Below are positions 23,590 to 35,180 of a stretch of 64,000 nucleotides of DNA, piece by piece. Every line of letters begins with the position of its first letter. The stretch's first letter is position 1. Below the pieces are notes generated by a model. That model had not been told where the DNA came from, searched no databases, and saw nothing but the letters and a program-made list of their open reading frames with translations. Position numbers and translations under genes: made by a program. Source of the stretch: Allacma fusca (Eukaryota > Arthropoda > Collembola > Symphypleona > Sminthuridae); contig OX359245.1 in the NCBI GenBank assembly GCA_947179485.1, forward strand, positions 50,889,067 to 50,953,066, in the 5' to 3' direction.

Positions 23590-23789
23590 GTATTTAAAAA
23601 GTAGTGGTTTCGAAGGAATAGGCGAGCAAAATAGGAATAGAATAGGTTTCTGGTGGAAAATGCTAGAATAGGAATTGACTTGAATAGCCTCGCCATCACA
23701 CGCTTTGAATAGTATTTGAATAGATTAGTCACGTAAACGCTATGTAGTAAATAGAATTGACTAGAATATAAAACTTTTGGGCAGCACTG
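23590..23789. mobile_element. hAT-type element end with GAATAG-word array
   Basis: GAATAG/AATAGAATT words recur about ten times and end at a terminus reading CAGTGCTGCCC on the minus strand, a common hAT-type end also seen at 43478. No opposite terminus, so it is partial. Confidence 0.55.
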
Positions 23790-24507
23790 AGTACAGTAAA
23801 TATTGCTTGTCTCCACTGATTTTATTTTATTTTCCAATTCTAACACCTGCAATGCAAATTATTATTGTTTGGCATACTTATGATCTAATATAATAAGCCT
23901 AATTTACGTCAAAGGAACATTGTCCAAAATCTGAAGACGAAGTTTTGGTTTCAGGAAATACTATATTTTTCTTATGATGTTTTGAAAATAGTACATGCCA
24001 TACAAATTTGGATTTCTTCGCGGAGTACCTGGTGTCTTTGCAGTCTCAACGTTTGCTAACACTACAAATTATCAACAGTGTGCGTATTCTGAACTTACTG
24101 AACATTGCAAATTCATTCAAGGCGATAACAATACGCATATCCCATAACATCACATGTGCTATAAAATAAAATTCTTTACTAATAGTAAATACTAATAGAT
24201 CAAATATTTAATATAGTTATTAATAATGGCATATATCCAATTGTTTAAATCGCTGAAGAATTTTGTCATTTCCTTGAAAAAAACTAAATAAAAACTTATT
24301 GCATGCACATCATTTATATAACCCATTTTCACATTCAATTTTATTAGATTTGTCGGATTTGCATTGGATAGAAAATCTACTGCGGAGATTTGCAACTAAC
24401 TACGACATAGATTTAAGGACTTAAAAAAACTAAAAACTAAATGGCGTTCGAACTTCAAATTGTGTATTGTACGTTAGTCACAGAAGAAAAAAAAGCATTA
24501 GGTTTAG
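23790..24507. other. non-coding, no gene seen
   Basis: AT-rich. No domain-bearing ORF or terminal repeat recognised. Confidence 0.4.
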
Positions 24508-25150
24508 AGCCTCCAAAAATTGGTACCGGGTGACCTTTGGCCAGCCCGAGTACCGTGACTTGTTGTCATCACATTTCCAAGTGCACTTAAGACCCGCCTC
24601 TTGTATGCCGTTACTCCCGAGAGCTACCGGGAGGGGCTCGGGATATCCACGGAGATTTGCAACTAATTTTCGAAAGTCTCACTACGCCCCATACGGCACT
24701 GTTGCCAGAGGACGTCTTTTCGCCTCACGCTGTCCACCTCAACTGGACAGTTTCGCCTCCCCTTGGTTGCCGGGTCTCCCTAGGGGTATCGGGAGGGGCT
24801 GAAAAGCTCCGCAGAGACCTGTGGACATGGGTCTTCAAAATCATAAGCTTTGGCCTAGCTGTGGCAAACGCCCGCCATCGGACACGCGTCCAGGCCCAAC
24901 ACTGGACCCTTCTGGGGGCCTCAAGTCCGTCCAGCAGCCCTTACGCCTTAATAATGCCAGGGAGGGCTGCTGGACATATGTTTCAGCATTCCCTGGCACC
25001 GCCGTAGCTCCTTAGGGAAATCAGGAGGGGCATTGGAATATTTGAGCCTCCAAAAATTGGTACCGGGTGACCTTTGGCCAGCCCGAGTACCGTGACTTGT
25101 TGTCATCACATTTCCAAGTGCACTTAAGGCCCGCCTTTTGCATGCTGATC
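24508..25150. repeat. GC-rich repeat bounded by 105-bp direct repeats
   Basis: 24508-24615 and 25044-25150 are near-identical (GAGCCTCCAAAAATTGG, CCAGCCCGAGTACCGTG, CCAAGTGCACTTAAG). They bound a GC-rich stretch with CGGGAGGGGCT and GGACAG motifs that stands out from the AT-rich surroundings. Solo-LTR, SINE-like dimer or transferred fragment are all possible. ORFs inside are not recognisable. Confidence 0.6.
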
Positions 25151-25257
25151 TACATATAGGCTTTGGGTTACTCGAGACAGGGGTTTCCTTTTACATTTTT
25201 TTTCATTGAATAATAATTGGTCGGTTTTTCTTCCGAGCTCCACGAATTACGAATTTT

Positions 25258-25292
25258 GTAGTTTAACTCATAATTATTATGAGTTAAACTAC
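25258..25292. repeat. perfect 16-bp palindrome
   Basis: GTAGTTTAACTCATAA, loop TTA, then the exact reverse complement. Confidence 0.95.
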
Positions 25293-25312
25293 ACTATCAT
25301 ATTAACTTCAAA

Positions 25313-25653
25313 CCGGGGTCGGATTTGTGTTAATCTACATTGAAGATCGTTTTTAAATGTCCCTGCTGGATCCTTGCAGAGAAGTCGTCACGATATCGAT
25401 TTCGAAAATCCCTGCTAAAAAGGTGAACTGTTTTAGAAATCCCTGTTCGTAAAAACCAAATTCCCTTCAAGATGTCAAATCCAAGGTTGAAAAGGTCGTA
25501 TTTCAAAATCCGTTTACAAAACAGTCTTCCATGCCAAATAAAAAACAATAAAAAATAATAATATAAAAAAAATTATAATTTTTTCCTTAGTGAAATTTTC
25601 CCTTCGAGAAAGTTTTTACTCTGGTAAGAATCCCATAAAAACCCACCTCTGCT
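25313..25653. mobile_element. possible GTCGGATTT-end MITE with AAATCCCTG words
   Basis: The left end reads CCGGGGTCGGATTTGTG. The right end (minus strand) reads CAGAGGTGGGTTTTTATGG. Both resemble the ends of the 30624-30926 element, and AAATCCCTG words occur inside. No target duplication was found, so the copy is degraded. Confidence 0.4.
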
Positions 25654-27613
25654 GGGAACCACGAGGAAAATTTTATAATCTAACGAACGGTGTACTGAAA
25701 TGTTTCGCTTGAAGAAAGAAATATTAACAAATATAGCAGCGCAGCTGCACTTGAGAACACAATCACCCCACTCACGTGTTTTTGATATATGATAATTTTT
25801 ATTCCTCTTATTTATAGTAATGAATTTTCCCAATTTACAGATACTCTACCATACGGCGTTCTATTCAAAAAAATATTTTAAAACATTCTTGAATTACATT
25901 TCGCTCCTACAACCAGCCGAATATACTGTAAGTATGAAAAATGCCTGGTAATTCTTCTAATAATTGCAATTTAATCCATTGGAAGTAAAGTTGCAAAACA
26001 CAACCGATCGTTGCAGACATTCATGTATAATGGGGTGCAATGATAATGGAACAAGGTAAACTCTGAGACTCAGGGGGGCCCGTTTAATCTTAACCTAATT
26101 TGCTTAATCTATGGAGGAGAGAGAGAGAGTAAGGTAACATAGTAGGAAATAATATCCCATGACGAACTGAGGGTACACTGTCTAACTATGACAGAGGCCC
26201 ACCTATCCCGAATCACTCAGTAAATCCACTCACATTGACGTGAGCGATCTCTCTCACTACTCACACTTCCGCAACAGCAAGGGCACTGGGCTCAGGAGCC
26301 ATTCCTCAACGATTGTAGTTGAGTACATTCAGTGCTGGACAATTCCTACTGTCCAGTATAGCTGTAGAGTGAGAGTGAAATGTAAAGCTATAGGTAGAGC
26401 GAAACGATATGCAGACAAGGGAGGAGTCAAGGGCAATGCCATGGACACAAACTCATCCGAATATCAGTATTCGCAGTATATGCAAATACACCGATTCATC
26501 TTACGAATCATTATCCGTGTACGGCACATACTACTCCTACTGACACTCTTCCAAAAATGCGCAACATGCCTCCAACCCTCATTTGCCTACCGATAGTGTA
26601 TAGTGAAAGATAGAAAGGACCTGAAATTATTTTGGGCTGAGCTAGAGTCGAAAGCCGGCTCTTCTGCAACCTTACAGATTCGCTACACCACCAGAACCCA
26701 GGCTCGGTTACCAGCAAAACGGTAACATAACGAAAGCATGTACGAGCTTCCTCTGGTTGGCAGGTTTGGGTCAGATATCCTAAATGGCGGGAAGGAGGGA
26801 ATAGTTAGAATTAAAACCCCCATAATAATTTATGCAATGTTTGTTGTATTGAGTGTCTTATATGTGTGTGAAAGTACTCTGTGATGTAAAGACGTTTAAT
26901 TAAATACTTATAAATAAATTATAAATATAAATTAAAGCTTTGTCACACTTACCAACAATCTGCAAACTTAAAATGTTTAACACTATCTTGCATGAATTCC
27001 TCCTGGAAATTCTTCTTCAAGTGTTAGTTATGTTAGGGTATTCAGATAAATGATTATTAATATATAGTATAACAATATTATTAAGGTCAAGTAGAGGTCA
27101 CTCCATTTGAGTAACTTTCCAAACTTGATTAGTTATAAATAGTGCTAAAAATGTAATTAATTGGATGAAAGCAATTAATAAAAGTCTCAAATGTAATCCA
27201 CACAATGATTGAATAAGATAACCCGAAGGCTGATTATTTATCCAAAATGAAACTGAAAACGAAATGATAATTTCTTCAACAATAACTTCAGAAACTTAAA
27301 AATAGAACAAAAGGGGAATCTCAGAGGATTCTAAAAATCAAACAGAAAGGAATAACTCTCAGTTTAAGACTGAGGTTCGCAAATAGGATTTGCACACACT
27401 TTAACACTGTCGTGTGTGATTCATACATCATTACATCATTTCATGAGATGAGACGCGTCCAAAAGTGGAGCGTGAGAAGTCCCTCGTCAGGGATTCTTTA
27501 CTCTGCTCTAGACGCAGCTAGAGCTGACCTTTAACACTAATAACAATTTTATTACATGACTAAAATCACTTCTTACAACTACACTTCTTACAACTATGTA
27601 TTCATACCTTACA
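25654..27613. other. non-coding; its right end is the probable 3' LTR of the gypsy-like element
   Basis: On the minus strand, ACCCCGGGA at about 27614-27622 is followed by TGTAAGG, which fits an LTR start next to the element interior. The far LTR end and its second copy were not identified. Includes a GA-rich run at 26113-26130. No host gene. Confidence 0.4.
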
Positions 27614-27978
27614 TCCCGGGGTCCGGGAAAAACATTTTGTCCTCAAAATGTGAACAATTTTATGATGAATAATATATACATGACCAAAATTATGTCAAAA
27701 TGATACCATCATAAGTACTTGTAAAGTACAAACCTGAAAATGATAGAGTAGATAGCTACAGCAAGAGAAAAGAGAGACAAAAGATTGGTTTTGTGTTTTT
27801 CATTTATACTTACACTTGATAATTTACAAGGAAGGCATTATCAAGTTTTCCTTACTACTGAAAGCCACTTAAAACTATGACAATTTGTTGAATTTCATAA
27901 TTCTAAGCACTAAATACACCGACTAAAAATATTTTTAACACCACACTTTTATATACACAATCACTTTATTGATGAAAG

Positions 27979-28716
27979 TCAATAAGCACGGGGGAAGGTA
28001 ACAACGGGAGCAGGATGCTGGGCGTTGTTATTATCTTCAGGAGTTGACACGAAGACGACCTGCTGGAGGTGTCCGTGTTGACGCGAAGAGGTGTGGCGAT
28101 AACGGTAACAACCGTAAATGATTAAAAGTAATCCAAAAAGAGTAAAGAAAACAATACCAGTTATGGAGAAAATTCGGAATTCCAAATTATAATCACCGGT
28201 GCCGAGGCCAAATTCAAGTTGAGGGGTTGGAATGACGGCAGGGATGACTGGAAGTTTCAAAGACTGCTCTTGTGCAGTCGGAGGGGCTGGTGTAGCTTTG
28301 GTGGACTTAACGACGTCCTCAAAATTGAAAGTTTTAGGGTCGGCAATCAGCATGAGTTGGAGTAGCTTGAAATCTTGTATGGCTTGTTCCATGGGCGACA
28401 AAGTCACGTTAGGGCTGAAATTAACACTTTCACTCGCACTAGTAACATCTTCTTTGAGAAGTTGATGAGGAGGAAGATTTTGATTGAAGGTATTAGAAGG
28501 TGAAGGCACAAAATCAAGCACTTTAGCAATTACGGGAGGAGCAAGCACAAAACCGGCTCGAAGAGCCATCACTTTGAATGCATTAGCACGCTTTTTCTTA
28601 TTTATGTCAGTGAGAAAAGGATTTGGGGCAACTTTAGAATGTAGTGTGTTAATACTTACTGACCTTTGGGGAGGAATCACTAACATTTGGTTGGAAAGAG
28701 CCTGTTGTTTGTTCAT
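27979..28716 (-). CDS. env-like membrane protein ORF of a gypsy-like element, 245 aa
   Basis: An intact frame downstream of integrase, in the place of a third ORF. It contains Pro/Thr-rich stretches and a single strong hydrophobic segment at about residues 182-204 (GIVFFTLFGLLLIIYG), followed by a basic, His/Arg-rich 41-residue tail. This is the layout of a C-terminally anchored type I membrane protein, like the end of an envelope protein of errantivirus-type retroelements. No fusion peptide or cleavage site was recognised, so the env label is an inference from position and topology. The element is truncated and cannot be autonomous. Confidence 0.5.
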   Translation of the reverse strand: MNKQQALSNQMLVIPPQRSVSINTLHSKVAPNPFLTDINKKKRANAFKVMALRAGFVLAPPVIAKVLDFVPSPSNTFNQNLPPHQLLKEDVTSASESVNFSPNVTLSPMEQAIQDFKLLQLMLIADPKTFNFEDVVKSTKATPAPPTAQEQSLKLPVIPAVIPTPQLEFGLGTGDYNLEFRIFSITGIVFFTLFGLLLIIYGCYRYRHTSSRQHGHLQQVVFVSTPEDNNNAQHPAPVVTFPRAY

Positions 28717-28863
28717 TTTGGAGAGACTGAATCCATGTGTGAGGGATGGTAAGCTGTTCCATCCTCCGGGCGGGGGTAGTGGGGCCGCTCCGCCGGAGCA
28801 GATGAGGAAGAAAACACAGAGCGTGGTGAACTTTGTGGAGAGGCCACAAATTCTCCTCGGTTG

Positions 28864-29892
28864 TTAAGCAGGAACTGTGGAGACATATGTGACCGAGTCG
28901 TCGGAGGAGTCCCCGGAAAGTGGGACGACGATTCCTGGTGAAAGGGTGGATTCTTCGAAGAGAGCGGAGGCCGGCTCATCGTGCTCGTTGTTAAAGAAAC
29001 TGTCGTGGACGGAAGTCCCGAACGGAGCACTTCGAAGGAGGGAAGGCGATATGCAGGACCCTCGTTCCGCACGCGAATTGGATCGCTTTGAGCGGGTCGG
29101 ATTAATGATAGGTTTTTGAACTGACACTGGGGGTGAGTCACTTTTGGGGTGGAAAAATCTTGGCACGCCGGAGGTACCGGGTTGGGGTGAATCTCTGGCA
29201 GAACTACTAAAAACTGAGCTCGCGAGTGACTCGGAGCTGACATCTGAATAGGTGGGCGACTGTGGCAATGATATTTCGCATTTGTTAGAGGACTAGAGGT
29301 AGGGAGCAACTTCCGTTGTTTCGGAACTGCCTTTAGATGCTCGAGTGTTGACTGGGTAAAAACTTCTATGTGGATTTGAGGATCCACTAAAATCACTGGA
29401 GTGGACAGAACAAATTCTGCTGGGGAATCCCTCATTTGGTGTAACAATTGTTTCCATGTTATAGCCTAGCGGTACGCTGCCGCACAATAAGCACCTCTTA
29501 ATTGATCTATGAGCAAGGGCACAGCACTGGGTAATACAAGTCCCATGGCGACGTGACGAAAAATTCTGGAGTAGATGGGAACTGAACAATCCGTTGCAAC
29601 AATGACTTGTCCAGTTGCATCCGAAAACTGAAGGGGAAATTTTTTTACAATACACTCGGCCATCGGACAATAAACTGGGATATTGGATGGAGTATGGAGT
29701 GTAACCGAAGCTAACTGCGACCAAGGGTTCTCTCCTAATTTGAAAATTGGCCGGACTCCCAGCGTAGTCATAGGAGTCAGTTGGCCTTGGAGAGTCGGAT
29801 ATTGAGGGGGTGTTGGAGAGTTGGGAGATGACGGATTCATTACGATGCATGTGTAAAATGACACAGTGGGAAGACAAAAGCAAATATGGCAA
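28864..29892 (-). pseudogene. middle part of the gypsy-like third ORF, frameshifted
   Basis: Overlapping minus-strand frames (29466-29918; 28713-29447; 28864-29268) encode parts of one protein split by shifts near 29460 and 29270. They cover a cysteine-containing N-terminal part (YCPMAECIVKKFPLQFSDATG) and a long Ser/Pro/acidic low-complexity part. The region lies between the integrase tail and the membrane-anchored ORF, so it is probably the ectodomain or an accessory protein of the same element. Confidence 0.45.
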
Positions 29893-29895
29893 AAA

Positions 29896-30455
29896 TTATA
29901 CACGTTTGGCTTTATCAATCAATCGCTGAGACTTTCGCACCGGAAGTGGGAGCTTAGATGGAGACGAAACTTTGGATAAAACTGGAACACGAGTCGTACT
30001 TTCAGAAGATGATGATGGAGTGGAAATGTCAGGAGAGTTTGAGGAGTGAAAATGACTGAGCCAGGAGTTAAACTCATCTTGGTCATCACTTGTGTATACA
30101 TACTCAGGGTGTATTATACCGTCACCTAAATCTAAACTTATAAGCTTGAGCTGTGAAAGATGACACCGGACATTAGGTCGCAACCTTTGAGAAGGGAACG
30201 TTAAAACTAGCTCAGCATTATTGTTCTTATCTATGCTTACAATCGTATAGGGGCCTATCCACCTACAGAGTATTTATCGGAAAGACCAATTTTACGCTGT
30301 GGTAAGTAAAATCTAACGTGGGAACCAACTTTATATTCAAAGGGTCTGTATTGCGCACCAAATTTTTCCTTGGCCTGAATTTGAGCTTTGCGAATTAATT
30401 GAGCAATTCGCTGATGCATAATTTTATATTCATAATTACATTCAAGTCCAATGCT
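29896..30455 (-). pseudogene. Ty3/gypsy integrase C-terminus, 5'-truncated
   Basis: The minus strand carries the helix and SH3-like end of integrase: LIRKAQIQAKEKFG, VGSHVRFYLPQRKIGLSDKY, then (after a one-base shift near 30262) WIGPYTIV. A hydrophilic Ser-rich tail ends at 29896. Everything upstream (catalytic core, RT, protease, gag) is missing: the coding stops where a GGGAAC-word array begins at about 30456. Confidence 0.8.
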
Positions 30456-30960
30456 ACTTGAACCCGGGAACGGGACCTGTGAGACGGGCATGAGTCTAAA
30501 ACGTTATCAATTTCTGGGAACGGGAACAAAAACGGGTATTTATATTAAATTCCTGGGAATGTATATCCAAGCTACTGCACCCACTATGACGGGAACTGGA
30601 ACACTGGGGTATATAATGAGTGGCAGTGGTCGGATTTTTGTAAATCTTCCTGGAAGATCATTTCTGAATTTCCCTGCTGACCATTAAAAATCTCTTATAA
30701 GACGTGAAATCCCTGTCAAATTAGGCCAATCAAGCCAAAAATCCCTTTGCTCAACAAATTTCTCTGAAACACGTCAACAAATTTGGAAATCCCTGCCAAA
30801 AAAAGGTCAACGATTTTTAAAATCCCTGTTTGTAAAAATAAATCCCTTCCTTTTGAGATTTTCCCTGCCAGGAATATTTTTCCCTGTGAAGAATCTTGCC
30901 GTCTTGCTACAAAAGTCCGACCACTGAAGAGTGGGAACGAGAACACTCAAGTATGGACTC
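30456..30960. mobile_element. GGGAAC-word element, ends not fully resolved, with a nested MITE
   Basis: GGGAACGGGAAC-type words occur at 30470-30610 and again at 30930-30950, flanking the nested 30624-30926 element. A TACTTGA-type end is seen on both sides, but no matching duplication. It cuts the gypsy integrase. Confidence 0.45.
30624..30926. mobile_element. short hAT-type MITE with AAATCCCTG words
   Basis: Inverted termini CAGTGGTCGGATTTTTGTA / CAGTGGTCGGACTTTTGTA. The flanking octamers are atgagtgg and aagagtgg (one mismatch). Length 303 bp. AAATCCCTG words repeat inside in both directions. A related end (CAGGGGTCGGATTTTTGTAG, minus strand) lies at 31906. Confidence 0.75.
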
Positions 30961-32340
30961 GAAAATATTTGGCAATTATGAAACAGGAATTAAAGATGGG
31001 TATATGTATACAAACTTAACTCGCGAGTAATTCCTGATTATTATTAGAAGATAACATGAAAAATGAAGCCGACTCAACCCTAAACGTTTACCAAGGCACA
31101 ATTAATTTATTTTACAACTTGTATACTGTGGACATTATTGCAATCACTTTAGTATATACATCAGGCTGAAAACCAGATTCTTTTTTTTTGAAATTGAAAT
31201 TACTCCAACAATTCAATACGCTATTACGACTACTTCATTATTTTTATTTTCTTCTTAAGCTCTTTTTTGAAATATAGCTACGGCTTTGGTGATTAGAATC
31301 GATCGTTGAACAAAGTGTATATTCATGACTAGCAGTACATGCAAATAATTGGGTTGAAATTAGAGCATCACCCCGTGGAATATTTAAGGCCCGTGCCCGC
31401 CCGTGGCTCGTAACGTTTTACCCGTACCCGCCCGGCCCGAAAATAATGTTTATCGAAAAAGCCCGGCCCGGCCCGCAAAATTAAAAAAAGCCCGTAGCCC
31501 GCTCGCAAATACCATACATCTTAAATACTGAAAAACTGTATTTTAAAATATTGGTGTTCTTGACTGTTACATACAGTCGTTAAACTACCTTGATTATTAA
31601 GAAGGCAATACAAAAGCTTACGCTGCTATTTCGGCTTTGGTAAGCACTTCTGGTGGCGTTCTTGAATTAATACAATGTTAACTTCTGGATTCTTATTACA
31701 AATACTTGAACTGCTGGCAGGATTCATCTTCTGGACTAAATGGAATTTTCCACAGTAATGAAGAGCGAAGTGAAACTTACTAAATAACAAAGGCAGGTAT
31801 GTAAGAAAACTTTTCTTGCATACCCTGGATATATTTTTTTATATAATATATATATATATTTTCCCTGGGAAGAATCTTCCCGTCTTCCTACAAAAATCCG
31901 ACCCCTGCCTATTTGTATATATTACAACATTTCAGGGTAATTTATTTGTGTATATTTGGCTATAGATATCCGGTTCACAGCATAGACTTATTCGGCTTCG
32001 GTTGTGTGCCAAAGAAACCTTATTTTTAAATAGAAATTTTCGTTGATTCTAGTTTTAAAGTGTTGAATGAGCTCCTCCATTTACCAATGCCTTTTATTTT
32101 GTAATATTTCATCATATATATTTTCAGACTGGATTTTTTTCCCAAGAATGCACGAGGATTTTGAACGACCTGGATAAAATCCTGCTTTACTAGCAGATTT
32201 GGAAAAAAATCTGGTATTCTTCATGTAGTTAATAAACTGTGGGGCTTCATGCAATAAATCCAAAAATTGTGGTAAGGAATTCTAGGAACCAATATAAACG
32301 TAGGAGATAAAACTTTAATTGTTCTCTGAAACTCGCGTTA
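30961..32340. other. non-coding repeat debris
   Basis: 31375-31510 is a CCCGGCCCG/CCCGTACCC-word array. 31861-31906 is an orphan MITE end of the GTCGGATTT family. No gene seen. Confidence 0.5.
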
Positions 32341-32348
32341 CTTAAAAC

Positions 32349-33204
32349 TAGAGCTACTTTTGGGATCGGGTTACACCCGGGAATCGGGTTCGGGATCGGG
32401 AACGGGTTCGAGTTCGGGTGTCTAATTAATGTTCCCAATTACTTTGGGTCCAGGTTCAGCAACATGCTCAGCAGACCCGGGATTTCGGGATCGGGACCGG
32501 GTTTGGGAACGGGTTCAAGCTTGATGCAGGTATTTGTGTTCCCGTCGGGAACCGGGAACATGCTCGTTCCCACACCCGTTACACGCTTCACGTTCCCGGG
32601 AACTACGCAACCATCTAGCGGAGAAAAAAATACAAAGCATGCACGGCTTCCCTCGTTAAAATGTTGAGATACTAATTTTACGTATGCGACTTGAGCCGTT
32701 TAGCAGTCAGTTGGGATCGCATAGTAGTGATTTCCGCCTACTCTAACTTACAAGATGAAATTCATTGCAAAACTCATAGTGGGAATCGTTTAAGCAGTCT
32801 TCCTGCATCTTTTTCGGCAACGCAGACCAGACGTTTAGTTTGATGACAATTTTTAATAGTTCCTAAATCTATTGTATCATGGTACACATGCATAAGTATT
32901 GCTAAATCAATAAAAATGTGAAGAAAAAAATTGATTTACACCAAATGCACTGGTCCCGGGAACGATTCCGGGTTCAAGGGATTCGGGATCGGGATTGGGA
33001 GCAAATTTTATCTGATTTCGGGTTCGGGACCGGGATCGGGTTTGAGATCAACGATTCAAGCATATTTAATATCTGGGTTTTTGTGCACCCGATCCCAGTA
33101 TTTCGGGAACGGGTTCGGGTGTGAGTCCGAAAATATTGATGACCCGATTTTCGGGATCGGGTTCGGGAATGGGATCAAACTTTTCGTTCCCACAAGTAGC
33201 TCTA
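32349..33204. mobile_element. hAT-type MITE, GGGATC-word family, TSD cttaaaac
   Basis: Inverted termini TAGAGCTACTTTTGGGA / TAGAGCTACTTGTGGGA and the exact duplication cttaaaac (32341-32348, 33205-33212). Length 856 bp, with GGGATCGGGTTCGGG arrays on both sides. The third tandem unit has an uninterrupted CTTAAAAC at about 54249 in the same flanking context, an in-window empty site. Confidence 0.95.
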
Positions 33205-33787
33205 CTTAAAACTCGCTCGGTATATAATTACAAACATATATGTATGCATATGTGTGAATAGTTTTTTCCATACAACTGTATCATACATGTCCTTAAAATG
33301 GATTAATAACAATAATTGTTGTAAGTCGACATTTTGTGATTACTACTCGTTACACTTACGTATTTGTCATGCCCTTACTTGAATACAGGCAATCGCCCAC
33401 AAGAACCGCAACCAGAAAATAATTGCAGCTTCGGTTATACGTATTTCTAGTCCCACTTAACCATTTTTTAATCATTAAGATAATTACCACGTGGACTTTC
33501 CTACCACAACTGACCATCAGTTGGGCCATTATTTCTTAAAACGTGCTATTTATTACTTTCCTTGGAATTACCGAATAGTAGCAATATGGAAAATAAGTGT
33601 AGAACTAAATGCCACACAGTCTTATACTCTTTATCGTATTTAGAAGAACGACCAATAAGTCCAAAAGCAAAAAAAAATGATTGGAAAAACTTCAAACAAA
33701 AATCTTGATCCTATTTTTACATTTGCAATTAAACTTTAGAGATTTTACGTCCCAAAGTACCTTTTCACTTTGAAAAACTGTAACCAA

Positions 33788-35180
33788 ATGTTGCATAAGG
33801 AGGAATTGAACCTCAACTTTAAAACGTTGCATCTAATTTCCCTGTTTAATTTTTTACCCATCAAATTTTGTCCCAACACTGGGGTCGCCTCATTTCAAAC
33901 GTCTCGCTTGCGCTTAGGGATCTGGAAAATACAATTTACCCTTTACACCTTAAACTACATCTGGAAACATTGGAGTCTCCTCCGGACCAGATCTGATTTG
34001 AATATATTCAGTATAAATTGTATTTACTGTGCCGTTGCAAATGCTGTTTGGTACGAGCTCTTGTACATTTTTTACCGGCGTGGCCCAGAGAATGCGTATT
34101 TAATCACATTGATAAATGAACGGAGGTTCCAAAAGAGTCAGTACGAAGGTACGTAATTACAAATTGACCGGCTTTCAATCATCGGGGGAAAAATGGACTT
34201 TCATATTAAATTCCAACAAATTTTTTATTATAAGTAAACTTAATCTTCTAGGGCCTAAAAAATCTCTTCTACAAACCACGAGCTCCATTTTTCGCCGCCC
34301 CATCCGAGAAACCGTTATAATAACGTTACCTTTTGCACTATACGGTTTCGGCTTGTCATGGATCGGTCTCTGCTTGTTGGAGCCTCATCAGGGTTTTTGG
34401 ATATTTTCGATGCTTCCAGGGAATTTTCTACATGGACACATTTCCGTTTTCTTGTTCACTTATGAAGCTTGGACAATCCTTTTGATGAGCTCATCTGCTT
34501 ATCTTTGCTCCTACACCGTCCTAAATGTCATACCAAGGCTCACTTTTGATGTTCTGGGATTTATCGCTGTCAAAATTTCGTTAGTTTCTATTTCTACAAA
34601 TTTTTATGTTTTGAGAGCTTCATGCGCTTTAAAGCTTATTTCCGGAATGTTTACACATGAATAATTACTCTTGTGTTGTTTTTACCGATTTTTAAGAGGA
34701 TTGGAGAATCAAATGATCCCTCTGACGGAACTGTCCAGGATTTGCATGGAGCTGAGGATGACCCAAATTGAAATACAGCTTCTTAACTATGTGTACTCGG
34801 GCTTTAACTACGTTATCAAACTCACATTCCTATTTGTTTCCATCGCTGGACTCTTCACGGGGATTAAGCACTTTGGGGACACACCGCTATTTACTCTGCT
34901 GTCCGTAATACTAGCCATGTACATAATAACTTTATTTCTTTTCTTTTTCGGGGACATGTACAAAATACCGGAAATTATGGATTGTTTGAAAGAGCGTCTT
35001 GTGATAGTATCTCGGACTATGAAATGTCCCGAGAGCGTTTATACAAGGAAAATTTTATCGAGTATCCCTCAATGCGGAATTTGTGCAGGAAATTTTTATA
35101 TTCTTGACCGAATGACCAGTGTGGTATTCTTAAATTATGTGCTGTATCAAGTGGCTGGCCTGCTCATAGCTTCTAAATAG
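33788..35180 (+). CDS. GR-like chemoreceptor, tandem copy 1, 390 aa from internal ATG
   Basis: Exons 33788-34148, 34252-34579 and 34697-35180 join in phase to 1173 nt (donors gtacgt and gttagt; acceptors ctag and taag). Exon 1 carries the N-terminal region and first helix (VANAVWYELLYIFYRR). Exon 2 has two or three helices. Exon 3 has two helices, a cytoplasmic loop and the C-terminal GNFYILDRMTS...VLYQVAGLL segment. Copies 2 and 3 have a tiny upstream coding exon (ATGGAAA). Here its donor GT is AT (33593) and the following exon is out of frame, so this copy must start at the internal ATG or is impaired. AATAAA signals follow at about 35212 and 35246. Family: gustatory-receptor-like; ligand unknown. 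Confidence 0.8.

Noticed and set aside
24467..24802. 111-aa ORF in the GC-rich repeat
   Set aside because: The high GC content lengthens ORFs in several frames; no domain seen.
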